From positions 1 through 64,000 of the forward strand of contig NZ_LMCP01000047.1 in NCBI RefSeq assembly GCF_001425625.1: a stretch of 64,000 bases of DNA. The letters are read 5' to 3'. Source of the stretch: Mesorhizobium sp. Root102 (GTDB lineage: Bacteria; Pseudomonadota; Alphaproteobacteria; Rhizobiales; Rhizobiaceae). The notes below the pieces were generated by a model. The model saw only the letters and a list, made by a program, of their open reading frames with translations. It did not search any database and was not told where the DNA came from. The position numbers were made by a program, and so were the translations under genes. Of this stretch, positions 8,865 to 17,261 are shown one piece after another. How positions within the stretch are numbered: position 1 is the first letter of the stretch; every line of letters starts with the position of its first letter.

Positions 8865-8879
8865 CCGGCACTGAACGAT

Positions 8880-8906
8880 CCGTGGCTGAGCCTTGCTCAG
8901 CCACGG
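8880..8906. terminator. Perfect 11-bp hairpin after the SIMPL gene
   Basis: CCGTGGCTGAG and CTCAGCCACGG pair perfectly around a 5-nt loop, 15 nt after the stop at 8864. No T-tract follows. It may act as an mRNA 3' stabiliser upstream of the true terminator at 8932. Confidence 0.5.
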
Positions 8907-8931
8907 CAATCACCAGCCAATAGCGTGCATG

Positions 8932-8966
8932 AAAAACCCCGCGGGATTGCTCCGCGGGGTTTTTTC
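8932..8966. terminator. Rho-independent terminator
   Basis: A GC-rich stem (AAACCCCGCGG ... CCGCGGGGTTT) is flanked by A and T tracts on both sides, so it can act in both directions. It closes the SIMPL transcript and may also stop minus-strand transcripts from 9462. Confidence 0.85.
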
Positions 8967-9010
8967 GAGCCACACCCTTCAAACGGAAAGGGGCTCGGCT
9001 AGTCCCGGCT

Positions 9011-9090
9011 GATCCTCGTAGAGGATCATGCCGCATCGACCTTTGCAGAGGGTCGTGTCTCCAGGCATGACCCTCGCAGAGGGTCATGCC
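9011..9090. repeat. Three short hairpin repeats with variable stems
   Basis: The units at 9011-9032, 9038-9059 and 9069-9090 share the plan of a stem plus a TCATGCC-like tail. Stems are GATCCTC/GAGGATC, GACC(T)TT/GAGGGTC and GACCCTC/GAGGGTC with 3-nt loops. The third unit is a perfect 12-bp hairpin (GGCATGACCCTC-GCA-GAGGGTCATGCC). The same flanks (GGCTGA ... TCATGCC) occur in the array at 61673-61803. The units sit just downstream of the minus-strand gene at 9106. Confidence 0.7.
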
Positions 9091-9105
9091 TCTATGATTC
9101 CAGCC

Positions 9106-9462
9106 TCAGCGATAGATAACCGGGCAGCCGCGCTCGTTGGCGAACACCACCACGACACGGTCGCCATCCTGGCGGCCCATCACCTTCACCGTACGACGGC
9201 TGACGTCGACGATGCGGACACGGTGGAGACCCATGCGCTCGGCCTTGTCGAGGGCGCGGTCCGGCGAACAGCCACGGCGCCAGTCGCCGCGGCGTTCATC
9301 ACGGCGATGGCGATAGCCGTCGTCGCCGGCATAGACGCCGAAGCGCGGGTCGTTGTTGTTGCCGAAGCCGAGATAGAGGCTGTCGGCGTGAGCGGGGATG
9401 GCCGTCAGCGTGCCGAGACCGACCAGGGCCGAAAGGGCTGCCGTCTTGATCGTATTGAACAT
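9106..9462 (-). CDS. Small secreted protein of unknown function
   Basis: This 118-aa protein has a clear signal peptide (ALSALVGLGTLTAIPAHA). A tyrosine/glycine/arginine-rich middle (DDGYRHRRDERRGDW) is followed by a short domain with a cysteine near each end (GCSPDRALDKAERMGLHRV and ERGCPVIYR). Two cysteines may form a disulfide in the periplasm. AAGGAGAG precedes the ATG at 9462. I recognise no function. The arrangement resembles other small rhizobial periplasmic proteins. Confidence 0.6.
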   Translation of the reverse strand: MFNTIKTAALSALVGLGTLTAIPAHADSLYLGFGNNNDPRFGVYAGDDGYRHRRDERRGDWRRGCSPDRALDKAERMGLHRVRIVDVSRRTVKVMGRQDGDRVVVVFANERGCPVIYR

Positions 9463-9690
9463 CGTCTTCTCTCCTTTTTGCGGGCTTTCGCCCGTCCTCG
9501 TGAACCGATGGGGGGAGAATGCGCTTGCCAGTCTGAACTCTTTGCGAACCTGCTGTTCATCTCCGGTTCATGTGGCGAGAAAAGGGAAATTTCCGGCCAT
9601 TCGCCATCGTCCACAGCCTGTGGTGAACGCCAAAACGCCTGACTGAGCCTGCGGTTCCCAATCCGGCGGGCTGAGGACCTGATGCGAGTC

Positions 9691-10146
9691 TCAGGGTTCT
9701 TCGTCCAGCATGTAGTCAAAATAGTCTTCCGGCTCGGCAAGATCGGTTTCGCTCGCCTTGACCCGGCCGCGCATCGAGATGCCAGCTTCATGCACGGTCT
9801 CGGCGCTGCCCGACACCAGCCGGTGCCACCAGTAGAGGTCGCGGCCCTCGGCCACCAGGCGGTAGGCGCAGGTGCTGGGCAGCCAGCTGATGGTGCGCAC
9901 ATTCTGCGGCGTCAGCCCGACGCAGTCGGGAACACGCGCCAGCCGGTTGGCGTAGTCCGAACAGCGGCAGGTCTCGGCGTCGAACATTCGGCAGCCGACG
10001 CTAGTCCAGTAGATCTCGCCGGTGTCCTCGTCCTCAAGCTTCGACAGGCAGCATTTGCCGCAGCCGTCGCAAAGCGATTCCCACTCGGCCGGGCTCATCG
10101 CCTCCAGCGTCTTGGTTTTCCAGAATGGCGTTTCCATTCCCGGCAT
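9691..10146 (-). CDS. YcgN-family cysteine-cluster protein
   Basis: This protein of about 151 aa has FWKTKTLEAMSPAEWESLCD at the start, then CDGCGKCC, a second cluster around VGCRMFD and CRCSDY, and CVGLTPQNV. This Cys layout defines the UPF0260/YcgN family, probably a Zn- or FeS-binding protein of unknown role. The open frame extends upstream to 10461, but conservation begins at the ATG at 10146 (or 10137), and the upstream part overlaps the divergent OmpA gene. The exact start is uncertain. Confidence 0.8.
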   Translation of the reverse strand: MPGMETPFWKTKTLEAMSPAEWESLCDGCGKCCLSKLEDEDTGEIYWTSVGCRMFDAETCRCSDYANRLARVPDCVGLTPQNVRTISWLPSTCAYRLVAEGRDLYWWHRLVSGSAETVHEAGISMRGRVKASETDLAEPEDYFDYMLDEEP

Positions 10147-10334
10147 GTGGCCCCAGCCGCCGGCAAGGTCAAGCGCGGCAACGGCCGAAATGCGGCTGTC
10201 ATTAGGCGAATGACACGAAGTTGCCTTCAAAAGGCCGGTCAATCGCCCCGCGCGGCCTGTATTCACGCCAAACCGGAACCAATCGGCGCAAGATCGGTTT
10301 CGGCAAGGATGGGACCCCACAAGGAGAATTTTCG

Positions 10335-12410
10335 ATGAAATGCCAACCACGGATTCTGGCCGGCACCGCCCTTGGCCTGCTGATGGCATCCGCGCCGTTG
10401 GGCGCGTACCCGCTTCAGGGAGGTGCCGCGTTCGGTCCTGCCCAGCGCACGTCAGCCCCATTCATTTTGGCGCAAGCTGCGTGCGCCGAAGGCGAATCGG
10501 CCGAGGCCTGTGCACAGAAGCAGCAGGCGGAACCCGAACAGAAGCCCGGGCGCAAGAAGGCCGATCCGCAACAGCAGGCAGCGCCCGCCCAGAGCGAGCA
10601 GCCCGTCGAGGAGCAGCAGCCACGCAGGAAGAAGCGCGATCAGCAGCAGCAGACCGAGCAGGCACCAGCCGAACAGGCGGCTCCAGCCGAGGAACAGCTG
10701 CCGCGCAGGAAGAAGCGCGATCAGCAGCAGCAGACCGAGCAGGCGCCGGCCGATCAGGCCGCTCCGGCCGCCCAGGAGCAGCAGCCGCGCAAGAAGAAGC
10801 GCGACCAGCAGCTGCAGACCGAGCAGGCGCCGGCCGAACAAGCAGCACCCGCCCAGGAGCAGCAGCCGCGCAAGAAGAAGCGCGACCAGCAGCAGCAGAC
10901 CGACCAGGCACCGGCAGGCCAGGCAGAACCGGCCAACGACAATCAGCCCGCCGAGCAGGCTAAGCCGCGCAAGAAGAAGCAGGACCAGCAGGCCGAACCT
11001 GAGGTCGCCCCGACGCCGAAGGAAGCTCCCGCTGGAGAGGCGACGGCTCCCTCCGGCGAACAGCCTGCGGCCCAGGGCGAGCAGCCTCAGGACACGACGA
11101 AGAAGCGTGTCAGGAAACCTGTTGGCGAGCAGCCGGTGACGGGAGAGCAGCCGGCCACTGGAGAACAGCCGCCAACGGCCGAACAACCCGCCAATGGTCA
11201 GCAGCCGGCCGAAGGTGAAAATGCGGCCCAGGGCGAAGCTCCGGCCGACAAGAACGCAGCTCCTATCCTTGATAGCCAGAAGGATGTCCTGCGCAAGCGC
11301 AAGGGCAAGAACGGCCAGCAGGGAGGCGAGAATGCGAATGGCGAGCAGGCCAACCAACCCGCGCAGCAGAATGGCGAGCAGGCGCAAGCTCCAAAGCCGG
11401 CCCCGGTCGACCAGGGACCGCCGCCCACCGACGACAAGTCGGCCCAACAGGCAATCCAGCCTGAAAAGATCGCGCCGGTGACGGAGGAAAAGGGCACGCG
11501 CGTGGAGCGTGCGCCCGATGAGAACGTCCGCGACCGCCGGCGTCCGAAAGGCGTCGACGTCGTCAGGGAACTCGGCGATCGCGTCATCCTGCAGTTCAAC
11601 AACCAGACATTCGTCCAGAGCAATGACGCCCCGCGCATGAAACGCGGCGCCAAGGACGTCTACTACGAGGATCTGCCGCAAGGCCGCACACGCGAGACGG
11701 TCGAGCGGGGCAATGGCGTCCAGATCGTCACCATCCGCAACCGTTACGGCGATGTCATCCGGCGTTCGCGCATCACGCCTGATGGCCGCGAATATGTGCT
11801 CAGCTATGTCGACGAGCGCACCTATCAGGACGAGGGCGACTGGCGCGATCCCGGCGACGACCTGCCGCCGATGCGGCTGACCATCCCGCGCCGGGAGTAC
11901 ATCCTTAATTCCGAGGATGTCGAAAGCCCCGATGACTACTACGACTTCCTCGAACAGCCGCCGGTGGAGAAGGTCCAACGCCTCTATTCGATCAACGAGG
12001 TCAAGCGTTCGGCCCGCGTGCGCGACATTGCACGGCGCGTCGATCTCGACACGCTCAACTTCGAATTCGGTTCGGCCTCGATCTCCGACACCGAGGTGCA
12101 GAAGCTCGAGGGCGTCGCCACCGCCATGGAGAGACTGTTGAAGAAGAACCCGGCCGAGACCTTCCTGATCGAAGGTCATACCGACGCCGTCGGCTCGCCG
12201 GAAGCCAACCTCGCTCTGTCCGATCGCCGCGCGGAAGCGGTGGCGGAAGCGCTGACCAACGCCTTCGGCATCCCGCCGGAGAACCTGACCACGCAGGGCT
12301 ATGGCGAGGAGTATCTGAAGGTCAATACGACGGCGCCAAACCGCGAGAACCGGCGCGTTGGCATTCGCCGCATCACCTCCCTGGTGGCACCGGTGGCCAG
12401 CAACAATTAG
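10335..12410 (+). CDS. OmpA-domain outer membrane protein with charged repeat region
   Basis: This protein of about 691 aa starts with a signal peptide (LAGTALGLLMASAPLGA). A long low-complexity Gln/Ala/Pro/Lys-Arg region (residues about 50-370) contains four near-identical 27-aa repeats and then GEQP-type repeats. A middle domain (VRELGDRVILQFNNQTFVQS) precedes a C-terminal OmpA-like peptidoglycan-binding domain with FEFGSASIS, ETFLIEGHTDAVGS, NLALSDRRAEAV and GYGEEYLKVNT. The likely role is to anchor the outer membrane to peptidoglycan across a flexible spacer. The start at 10335 has AAGGAG 8 nt upstream, and the longer frame to 10221 has no such support. Confidence 0.85.
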   Translation: MKCQPRILAGTALGLLMASAPLGAYPLQGGAAFGPAQRTSAPFILAQAACAEGESAEACAQKQQAEPEQKPGRKKADPQQQAAPAQSEQPVEEQQPRRKKRDQQQQTEQAPAEQAAPAEEQLPRRKKRDQQQQTEQAPADQAAPAAQEQQPRKKKRDQQLQTEQAPAEQAAPAQEQQPRKKKRDQQQQTDQAPAGQAEPANDNQPAEQAKPRKKKQDQQAEPEVAPTPKEAPAGEATAPSGEQPAAQGEQPQDTTKKRVRKPVGEQPVTGEQPATGEQPPTAEQPANGQQPAEGENAAQGEAPADKNAAPILDSQKDVLRKRKGKNGQQGGENANGEQANQPAQQNGEQAQAPKPAPVDQGPPPTDDKSAQQAIQPEKIAPVTEEKGTRVERAPDENVRDRRRPKGVDVVRELGDRVILQFNNQTFVQSNDAPRMKRGAKDVYYEDLPQGRTRETVERGNGVQIVTIRNRYGDVIRRSRITPDGREYVLSYVDERTYQDEGDWRDPGDDLPPMRLTIPRREYILNSEDVESPDDYYDFLEQPPVEKVQRLYSINEVKRSARVRDIARRVDLDTLNFEFGSASISDTEVQKLEGVATAMERLLKKNPAETFLIEGHTDAVGSPEANLALSDRRAEAVAEALTNAFGIPPENLTTQGYGEEYLKVNTTAPNRENRRVGIRRITSLVAPVASNN
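10608..10934 (+). repeat. Four 27-28 codon tandem repeats inside the OmpA-domain gene
   Basis: Units at 10608-10688, 10689-10772, 10773-10853 and 10854-10934 encode variants of QEQQPRKKKRDQQQQTEQA followed by PAEQAAPA. Each combines a cluster of five basic residues with a Gln/Ala/Pro spacer. A degraded fifth unit (PRKKKQDQQAEPE) follows. Such arrays vary in copy number by slippage. Confidence 0.9.
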
Positions 12411-12488
12411 GTCATGATTTCAAAACCATGACCTGGTTTGCGGAATCGCCACGAGAGGCATCCATCCCCGGCCCTGCCGGGGATGGAT
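12409..12488. terminator. Two hairpins downstream of the OmpA-domain gene
   Basis: The first hairpin (12409-12434) is AGGTCATG ... CATGACCT. The second (12460-12488) is a perfect 13-bp stem, ATCCATCCCCGGC / GCCGGGGATGGAT, around a 3-nt loop. Neither has a T-tract. They probably form the 3' end of the OmpA-domain mRNA. Confidence 0.55.
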
Positions 12489-12616
12489 CGACGTGCCGGG
12501 TTTAATAAGAATTGTGCCGGTATGCAGCCGGGCTCATTGAATCGAAGGCGCACCTATCCCAGATTCAATGCCGGGCGTTCCCTGCCCCGTCCCGACTCCA
12601 GCGGGACGCATTGAGC

Positions 12617-12646
12617 CCCGCCGGACCCTCCTCCGGCGGGTTTTTT
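12617..12646 (+). terminator. Rho-independent terminator
   Basis: A 9-bp stem (CCCGCCGGA / TCCGGCGGG) with a 6-nt loop is followed directly by six T. It lies just before the UPF0114 remnant, so the remnant receives little transcription from upstream. Confidence 0.85.
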
Positions 12647-12654
12647 GCTCGGAG

Positions 12655-13045
12655 CAATTCCAGGAAACCGTGGCCTTCAGGCTCGGCGACACCGACACCA
12701 TCCTGAAGATGCTCGGCATGATCGATGCAGCACTTGTCGCCTCGCTGGTGGTGATGGTCATTATCTCGGGATACGAGAACTTCGTCAGCCGCTTCGACGA
12801 CCAGGACGGCGGCGTGCACTGGCTGGGCACCATCGATGTCGGTTCGCTGAAGGTCAAAGTCGCCTCGACCATCGTCGCCATCTCGTCCATCCACTGCTGC
12901 AGGTGTTCTTGAACTCGTCGTCTTACACCACCGACCAGTTGATGTGGCTGACCATCATCCACCTCGCGTTTGTCGTTTCGGCGCTCATGCTGCCTATATC
13001 GACCGGTTGATGGGCCTGAGCAAAGGCAAGAAGGACGAGGCGTAA
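12655..13045 (+). pseudogene. UPF0114 (YqhA-like) membrane protein remnant
   Basis: Family sequence starts mid-protein (DTDTILKMLGMIDAALVASL, VVMVIISGYENFVSRFD, GSLKVKVASTIVAISSIH). It changes frame near 12894 (LLQVFLNSSSYTTDQLMWLT, IIHLAFVVSALM) and again near 12990 (YIDRLMGLSKGKKDEA, stop 13045). Each change fits loss of one base. The first transmembrane segments and the start codon are absent, and a terminator hairpin occupies the expected position. This is a dead gene. Confidence 0.8.
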
Positions 13046-13140
13046 GGCAACTCCCTTCTCCCGTCACTATATGGGGAGGTGAGAAGCGGTCCGCGCAGCG
13101 GGCTTTTCGAGCGACGAACGCCGGCAGGGCGTAATGTCCG

Positions 13141-14007
<867 letters not shown>

Positions 14008-14115
14008 TTCCTTGCGCCTCCGTTGCAACACAGCAGGCGCGAACCTTTGCGCGGCAGGCGACCACAGCGCAAGACCCGACACGCTGGACACCGAGTTACA
14101 GCGTAGGGTTTATGA

Positions 14116-14745
14116 CTAGACCAGCACCAGCCCCTGCCGCATCGCAATGGCAATCGCGTCGGTCCGGTTGGTGGCACCGAGCTTGATCAGGATCGCTGCG
14201 ACGTGGAACTTCGCCGTGTGCACGGAGATGTTGAGCCGCCGCGCGATCACCTTGTTGGGCGCACCCTCGGCCAGCAGCGCCAGCACTTCCGCCTCGCGCG
14301 GCGACAGCGAAGGCCGGACGGCATGTTCGTCGGAGGCTTCATCCTCGAAAGGCTCGCCATCGCCGGCATGGAAATGCTCATGGCGCCCGCTTCTGCCATC
14401 GCCCGATACGCGATAGCCGGCCGCAACCAGCCGCGCCGCCGCGGCGATCAACAAATCGTCCGCGACCGCTTGCATGACGGCCAACACCTCACCGGCGGGC
14501 CGCTCGCCATTGGCGCGTCCCGACAACAGCACCCGTGGAATGGCGGCCGGCACGGCATCACCGCTGCTGTCGTCGACGATGGCGACGTCGGCTCTGCCGG
14601 CCACGACCGGCAACAGGTCATCGCTGGCTGCAAGCGAGGTCGCCAGGCGCTCGGCGCGCCCCGCATCGCCAAGTGCAATCAGCACCACCAGCGGCCGCGA
14701 GGCGGCGCCGTCACGCATGATCCGGTCGCTGGTGAGCGTGTCCAT
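14116..14745 (-). CDS. LuxR-type response-regulator-like protein
   Basis: This 209-aa protein has a receiver-like N-terminal part (PLVVLIALGDAGRAERLATS, ADVAIVDDSSGD). The part is poorly conserved and lacks an obvious conserved Lys, so phosphorylation is doubtful. The C-terminal LuxR/FixJ HTH is clear: SLSPREAEVLALLAEGAPNK, VIARRLNISVHTAKFHVAAI, LIKLGATNRTDAI. It starts 8 nt after the stop of the protease-like gene at 14754 with GAGGGGG as ribosome site, so the two form an operon. It probably controls envelope or stress genes, perhaps the divergent protease at 15794. Confidence 0.75.
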   Translation of the reverse strand: MDTLTSDRIMRDGAASRPLVVLIALGDAGRAERLATSLAASDDLLPVVAGRADVAIVDDSSGDAVPAAIPRVLLSGRANGERPAGEVLAVMQAVADDLLIAAAARLVAAGYRVSGDGRSGRHEHFHAGDGEPFEDEASDEHAVRPSLSPREAEVLALLAEGAPNKVIARRLNISVHTAKFHVAAILIKLGATNRTDAIAIAMRQGLVLV

Positions 14746-14753
14746 CGACCCCC

Positions 14754-15626
14754 TCAGCTTAGCGGCTTTTCGCCGATGGTCAGCGCGACATCGCGCTGTT
14801 CGCCGCCGCGCACCACGCCGAGCGTCACCAAAGCGCCGGCGCTGTCGGGTCCGAGCCTGCGGATCAGGTCGCGCGGGCCCTGCACGGCCTCGCCGTTCCA
14901 CGCCACGATGATGTCGCCGAGCGAGAGACCGGCGGCCTTGGCCGGACCATCATCATCGAGGCTCATCACCATCGCGCCGCGCGCGTCGCGGTCGCGCACC
15001 GGATGCAGGCCAGCGCCGAGATAGCCGCGCGCGACATGGCCTTTCTCACGCAGGGTCGCCACCGCCCGCTCGATCGTCTCGTAAGGCATGACCAGCGCCC
15101 TGTGGCGCGGTCCGAACAACAGCATGCCGATCAGCGCGCCCTTGGCATCGAGCACCGGACCGCCCTCGAAACGGCCGCCGGCGCCGACCGCAAGATTGAT
15201 GCGCCGGTCGATGGTGCCGCCGCGCATCGAGCGCCAGGCCGGACCGACTTCGCCGACCGAACCTGAGACGGCCAAAGCGGAACCATCACTGTTGCCGATG
15301 GCAATGGCGAGATTGCCGGGCCGTACCGCATCGGCCTTGGCCAACGGCGCGGCGCTGACGGCCCCCGCCGGCTTCAGCAGGGCAACGCCTGTCGACGGAT
15401 CGCGGCCGACCAGTTCGGCCTTCACCGTCTCGCCCGAGGCCAGCACCAGCTCGATCTCCTCGCCGGCCTCGACAGCCTCCTCGGCGGTGACGAAATAACC
15501 GTCACGCCAGTGGAAGGCGCTTGCCGTGCGGTGATGATGCGTGGCGAAACTCGCCGTTGCCGGCGCCGCCTCGGCGGCGAGATCGGCGATGGCTTGCGAA
15601 AACGCACTCAGATTGAAATCGCTCAT
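14754..15626 (-). CDS. Catalytically dead HtrA/S1C-like protein with PDZ domain
   Basis: This 290-aa protein keeps the trypsin-like fold of the S1C family plus a PDZ domain (ARGYLGAGLHP ... GPAKAAGLSLGDIIVAWNGE). All three catalytic positions have changed relative to its divergent neighbour. TNFHVV is TAEEAV (His to Glu50), DTDIAL is STGVAL (Asp to Gly80), and GNSGGPL is RFEGGPV (Ser to Glu154). No signal peptide is seen, so it is probably cytoplasmic. It is likely a binding or regulatory pseudoprotease. It is first in an operon with the LuxR-type gene. Confidence 0.85.
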   Translation of the reverse strand: MSDFNLSAFSQAIADLAAEAAPATASFATHHHRTASAFHWRDGYFVTAEEAVEAGEEIELVLASGETVKAELVGRDPSTGVALLKPAGAVSAAPLAKADAVRPGNLAIAIGNSDGSALAVSGSVGEVGPAWRSMRGGTIDRRINLAVGAGGRFEGGPVLDAKGALIGMLLFGPRHRALVMPYETIERAVATLREKGHVARGYLGAGLHPVRDRDARGAMVMSLDDDGPAKAAGLSLGDIIVAWNGEAVQGPRDLIRRLGPDSAGALVTLGVVRGGEQRDVALTIGEKPLS

Positions 15627-15793
15627 ATTGGTCTCCTGGGTTCATCCATGCCCCAGATATCGCTCGACAGCGCGCTTGGAGGTACTCGCCTGACGGCTAG
15701 TTGCCGGTTTGACTGGCCATCTGGTCAGGTCGCGGCGGTTCTGGCCGCTCCGCACATATAGTCACGATCAAGCCTGAACACACGGAGCCCGCT
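15627..15793. promoter_or_regulatory. Divergent promoter region of the protease/pseudoprotease pair
   Basis: This 167-bp segment separates the oppositely oriented starts at 15626 and 15794 and must carry both promoters. I see no unambiguous -35/-10 pair or operator. Confidence 0.4.
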
Positions 15794-16759
15794 ATGGCCC
15801 TCGCCGCCGCCAAATTCCACAGCGATGACACACTGGCCGACGACACGTTGCTCGATGCCTATTCGACGACGGTTGCCGACGCGGTCGACCGCATCGGTCC
15901 TGCCGTCTGCCGCATCGAGCGCGTCGGCGGTCAGGGCGGCCATGGCTCCGGCTTCGTCATCGCGCCGGACGGGCTGGTCGTCACCAATTTCCATGTCGTC
16001 GGCGACGCCAGGACAGTGCGCGTCTCGATGCCGGACGGGTCGTCCAGCGAAGGCCGCGTGCTGGGCCGCGACCCCGACACCGACATCGCGCTGGTGCGCG
16101 CCGATGGCAGCTTTGCCGATGTCGCACCGCTGGGCGATTCCAAGCGGCTGCGGCGCGGCCAGATCGCCATTGCCATCGGCAACCCCCTGGGCTTCGAATG
16201 GACCGTCACCTCCGGCGTCGTCTCGGCGCTGGGCCGCTCGATGCGCGCCTCTACCGGCCGGCTGATCGACGACGTCATCCAGACCGATGCGGCATTGAAC
16301 CCCGGCAATTCCGGTGGACCGCTGGTGTCGTCGGCCGGCGAGGTCATCGGCGTCAACACCGCCATGATCCATGGCGCGCAAGGCATCGCCTTCGCGGTCG
16401 CCTCCAACACCGCCAATTTCGTCATTTCGGAGATCATCCGCTTCGGCCGCGTGCGCCGCGCTTTCATCGGCATCTCGGCCGACACCACCAATTTGCCGCG
16501 CCGGGCAGCACTCCTGTCGCAAGTGTCGACCAGCACGGCGGTGCGACTGCGCAGCGTCGAGAAGGATGGCCCGGCGGCCAAGGCGGGCCTCAAGGAGGGC
16601 GACATCATCGCCGCCATCGACGGGCGCCCGGTCACCGGCGTCGACGACCTCGTGCGCCTGCTCGATGCCGAACGCATCGGCCGCGAGACGCTGTGCACCG
16701 TGGTGCGCCGCACCGGCGTCAGCCAGGTGACGGTGACGCCGGTGGCAAGGGCCAGTTGA
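15794..16759 (+). CDS. HtrA-like S1C serine protease with PDZ domain
   Basis: This 321-aa protein has a full S1C triad: His67 in VVTNFHVVGD, Asp97 in DPDTDIALV and Ser173 in ALNPGNSGGPL. A C-terminal PDZ domain follows (residues about 225-315, DGPAAKAGLKEGDIIAAIDG). It lacks a signal peptide or membrane anchor, unlike DegP or DegS, so a cytoplasmic protease is likely. It is divergent from a sequence-related gene that has lost all catalytic residues, which suggests duplication and subfunctionalisation. Confidence 0.85.
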   Translation: MALAAAKFHSDDTLADDTLLDAYSTTVADAVDRIGPAVCRIERVGGQGGHGSGFVIAPDGLVVTNFHVVGDARTVRVSMPDGSSSEGRVLGRDPDTDIALVRADGSFADVAPLGDSKRLRRGQIAIAIGNPLGFEWTVTSGVVSALGRSMRASTGRLIDDVIQTDAALNPGNSGGPLVSSAGEVIGVNTAMIHGAQGIAFAVASNTANFVISEIIRFGRVRRAFIGISADTTNLPRRAALLSQVSTSTAVRLRSVEKDGPAAKAGLKEGDIIAAIDGRPVTGVDDLVRLLDAERIGRETLCTVVRRTGVSQVTVTPVARAS

Positions 16760-16768
16760 GGCTGGCGC

Positions 16769-17194
16769 TCAGGCTCCCGCCGCCCCCTCCGCATACTGCG
16801 CCAGAAACGCCTCGCTCGGCGGGATCGGCTTGATCACGTCGATCAGCACGCCGTTGGGGTCTTTGGTGATGAAATGGCGCTGGCCGAAGGGTTCGTCGCG
16901 TAGAGAGCGCAGGATCGGCAGGCCGGCGACGACGACCCGCTCATAGACCGCGTCCGGGTCGCGAACCTCAAAATTGATCAGCAGGCCCGCGGTGCGGCCC
17001 CGCCCCTCTTCCGGAATGGTCTCATGGTCGCCCTGGACGATGCCGAGATTGACTCTTCTGGTCTCCACCGATTGCAGATGGACGTACCAGTCGCTTTCGA
17101 ACAGCGGCTGGAAGCGGAAATGCTTCACATAGAACGCCGCCGTGCCGGCGACGTCGCCGGTCATCAACACCGGATAATAGCTCGTGGTCTTCAT
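16769..17194 (-). CDS. VOC-family (glyoxalase/bleomycin-resistance-like) protein
   Basis: This 141-aa single-domain VOC protein begins TTSYYPVLMTGDVAGTAAFY and ends DPNGVLIDVIKPI, a usual pair of VOC half-repeats. AAGGAAAG precedes the ATG at 17194. It is divergent from a TetR gene and shares the tandem operator at 17216-17261, so it is probably the TetR target. The function could be detoxification or drug binding. The substrate is not visible. Confidence 0.8.
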   Translation of the reverse strand: MKTTSYYPVLMTGDVAGTAAFYVKHFRFQPLFESDWYVHLQSVETRRVNLGIVQGDHETIPEEGRGRTAGLLINFEVRDPDAVYERVVVAGLPILRSLRDEPFGQRHFITKDPNGVLIDVIKPIPPSEAFLAQYAEGAAGA

Positions 17195-17215
17195 CTTTCC
17201 TTCTCCCATCAACCA

Positions 17216-17261
17216 ACATACAGTCTGCATGTAGATTGAATTAACATACAGGCTGCATGTA
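17216..17261. promoter_or_regulatory. Tandem operator between the TetR and VOC genes
   Basis: Two 18-bp copies, ACATACAGTCTGCATGTA (17216-17233) and ACATACAGGCTGCATGTA (17244-17261), differ at one position and lie 28 bp apart. Each has inverted ACATAC/GCATGT-like arms. The second reaches the TetR start codon. This is the expected layout for autorepression and joint control of both divergent genes. Confidence 0.75.

Noticed and set aside
8880..8906. Riboswitch or small RNA
   Set aside because: It is a simple hairpin at a gene end with no further conserved structure.
10452..12179. 575-codon Leu-rich open frame on the minus strand opposite the OmpA-domain gene
   Set aside because: It mirrors the CAG/GCC-rich repeats of the real gene, has no ribosome site and has biased low-complexity composition.
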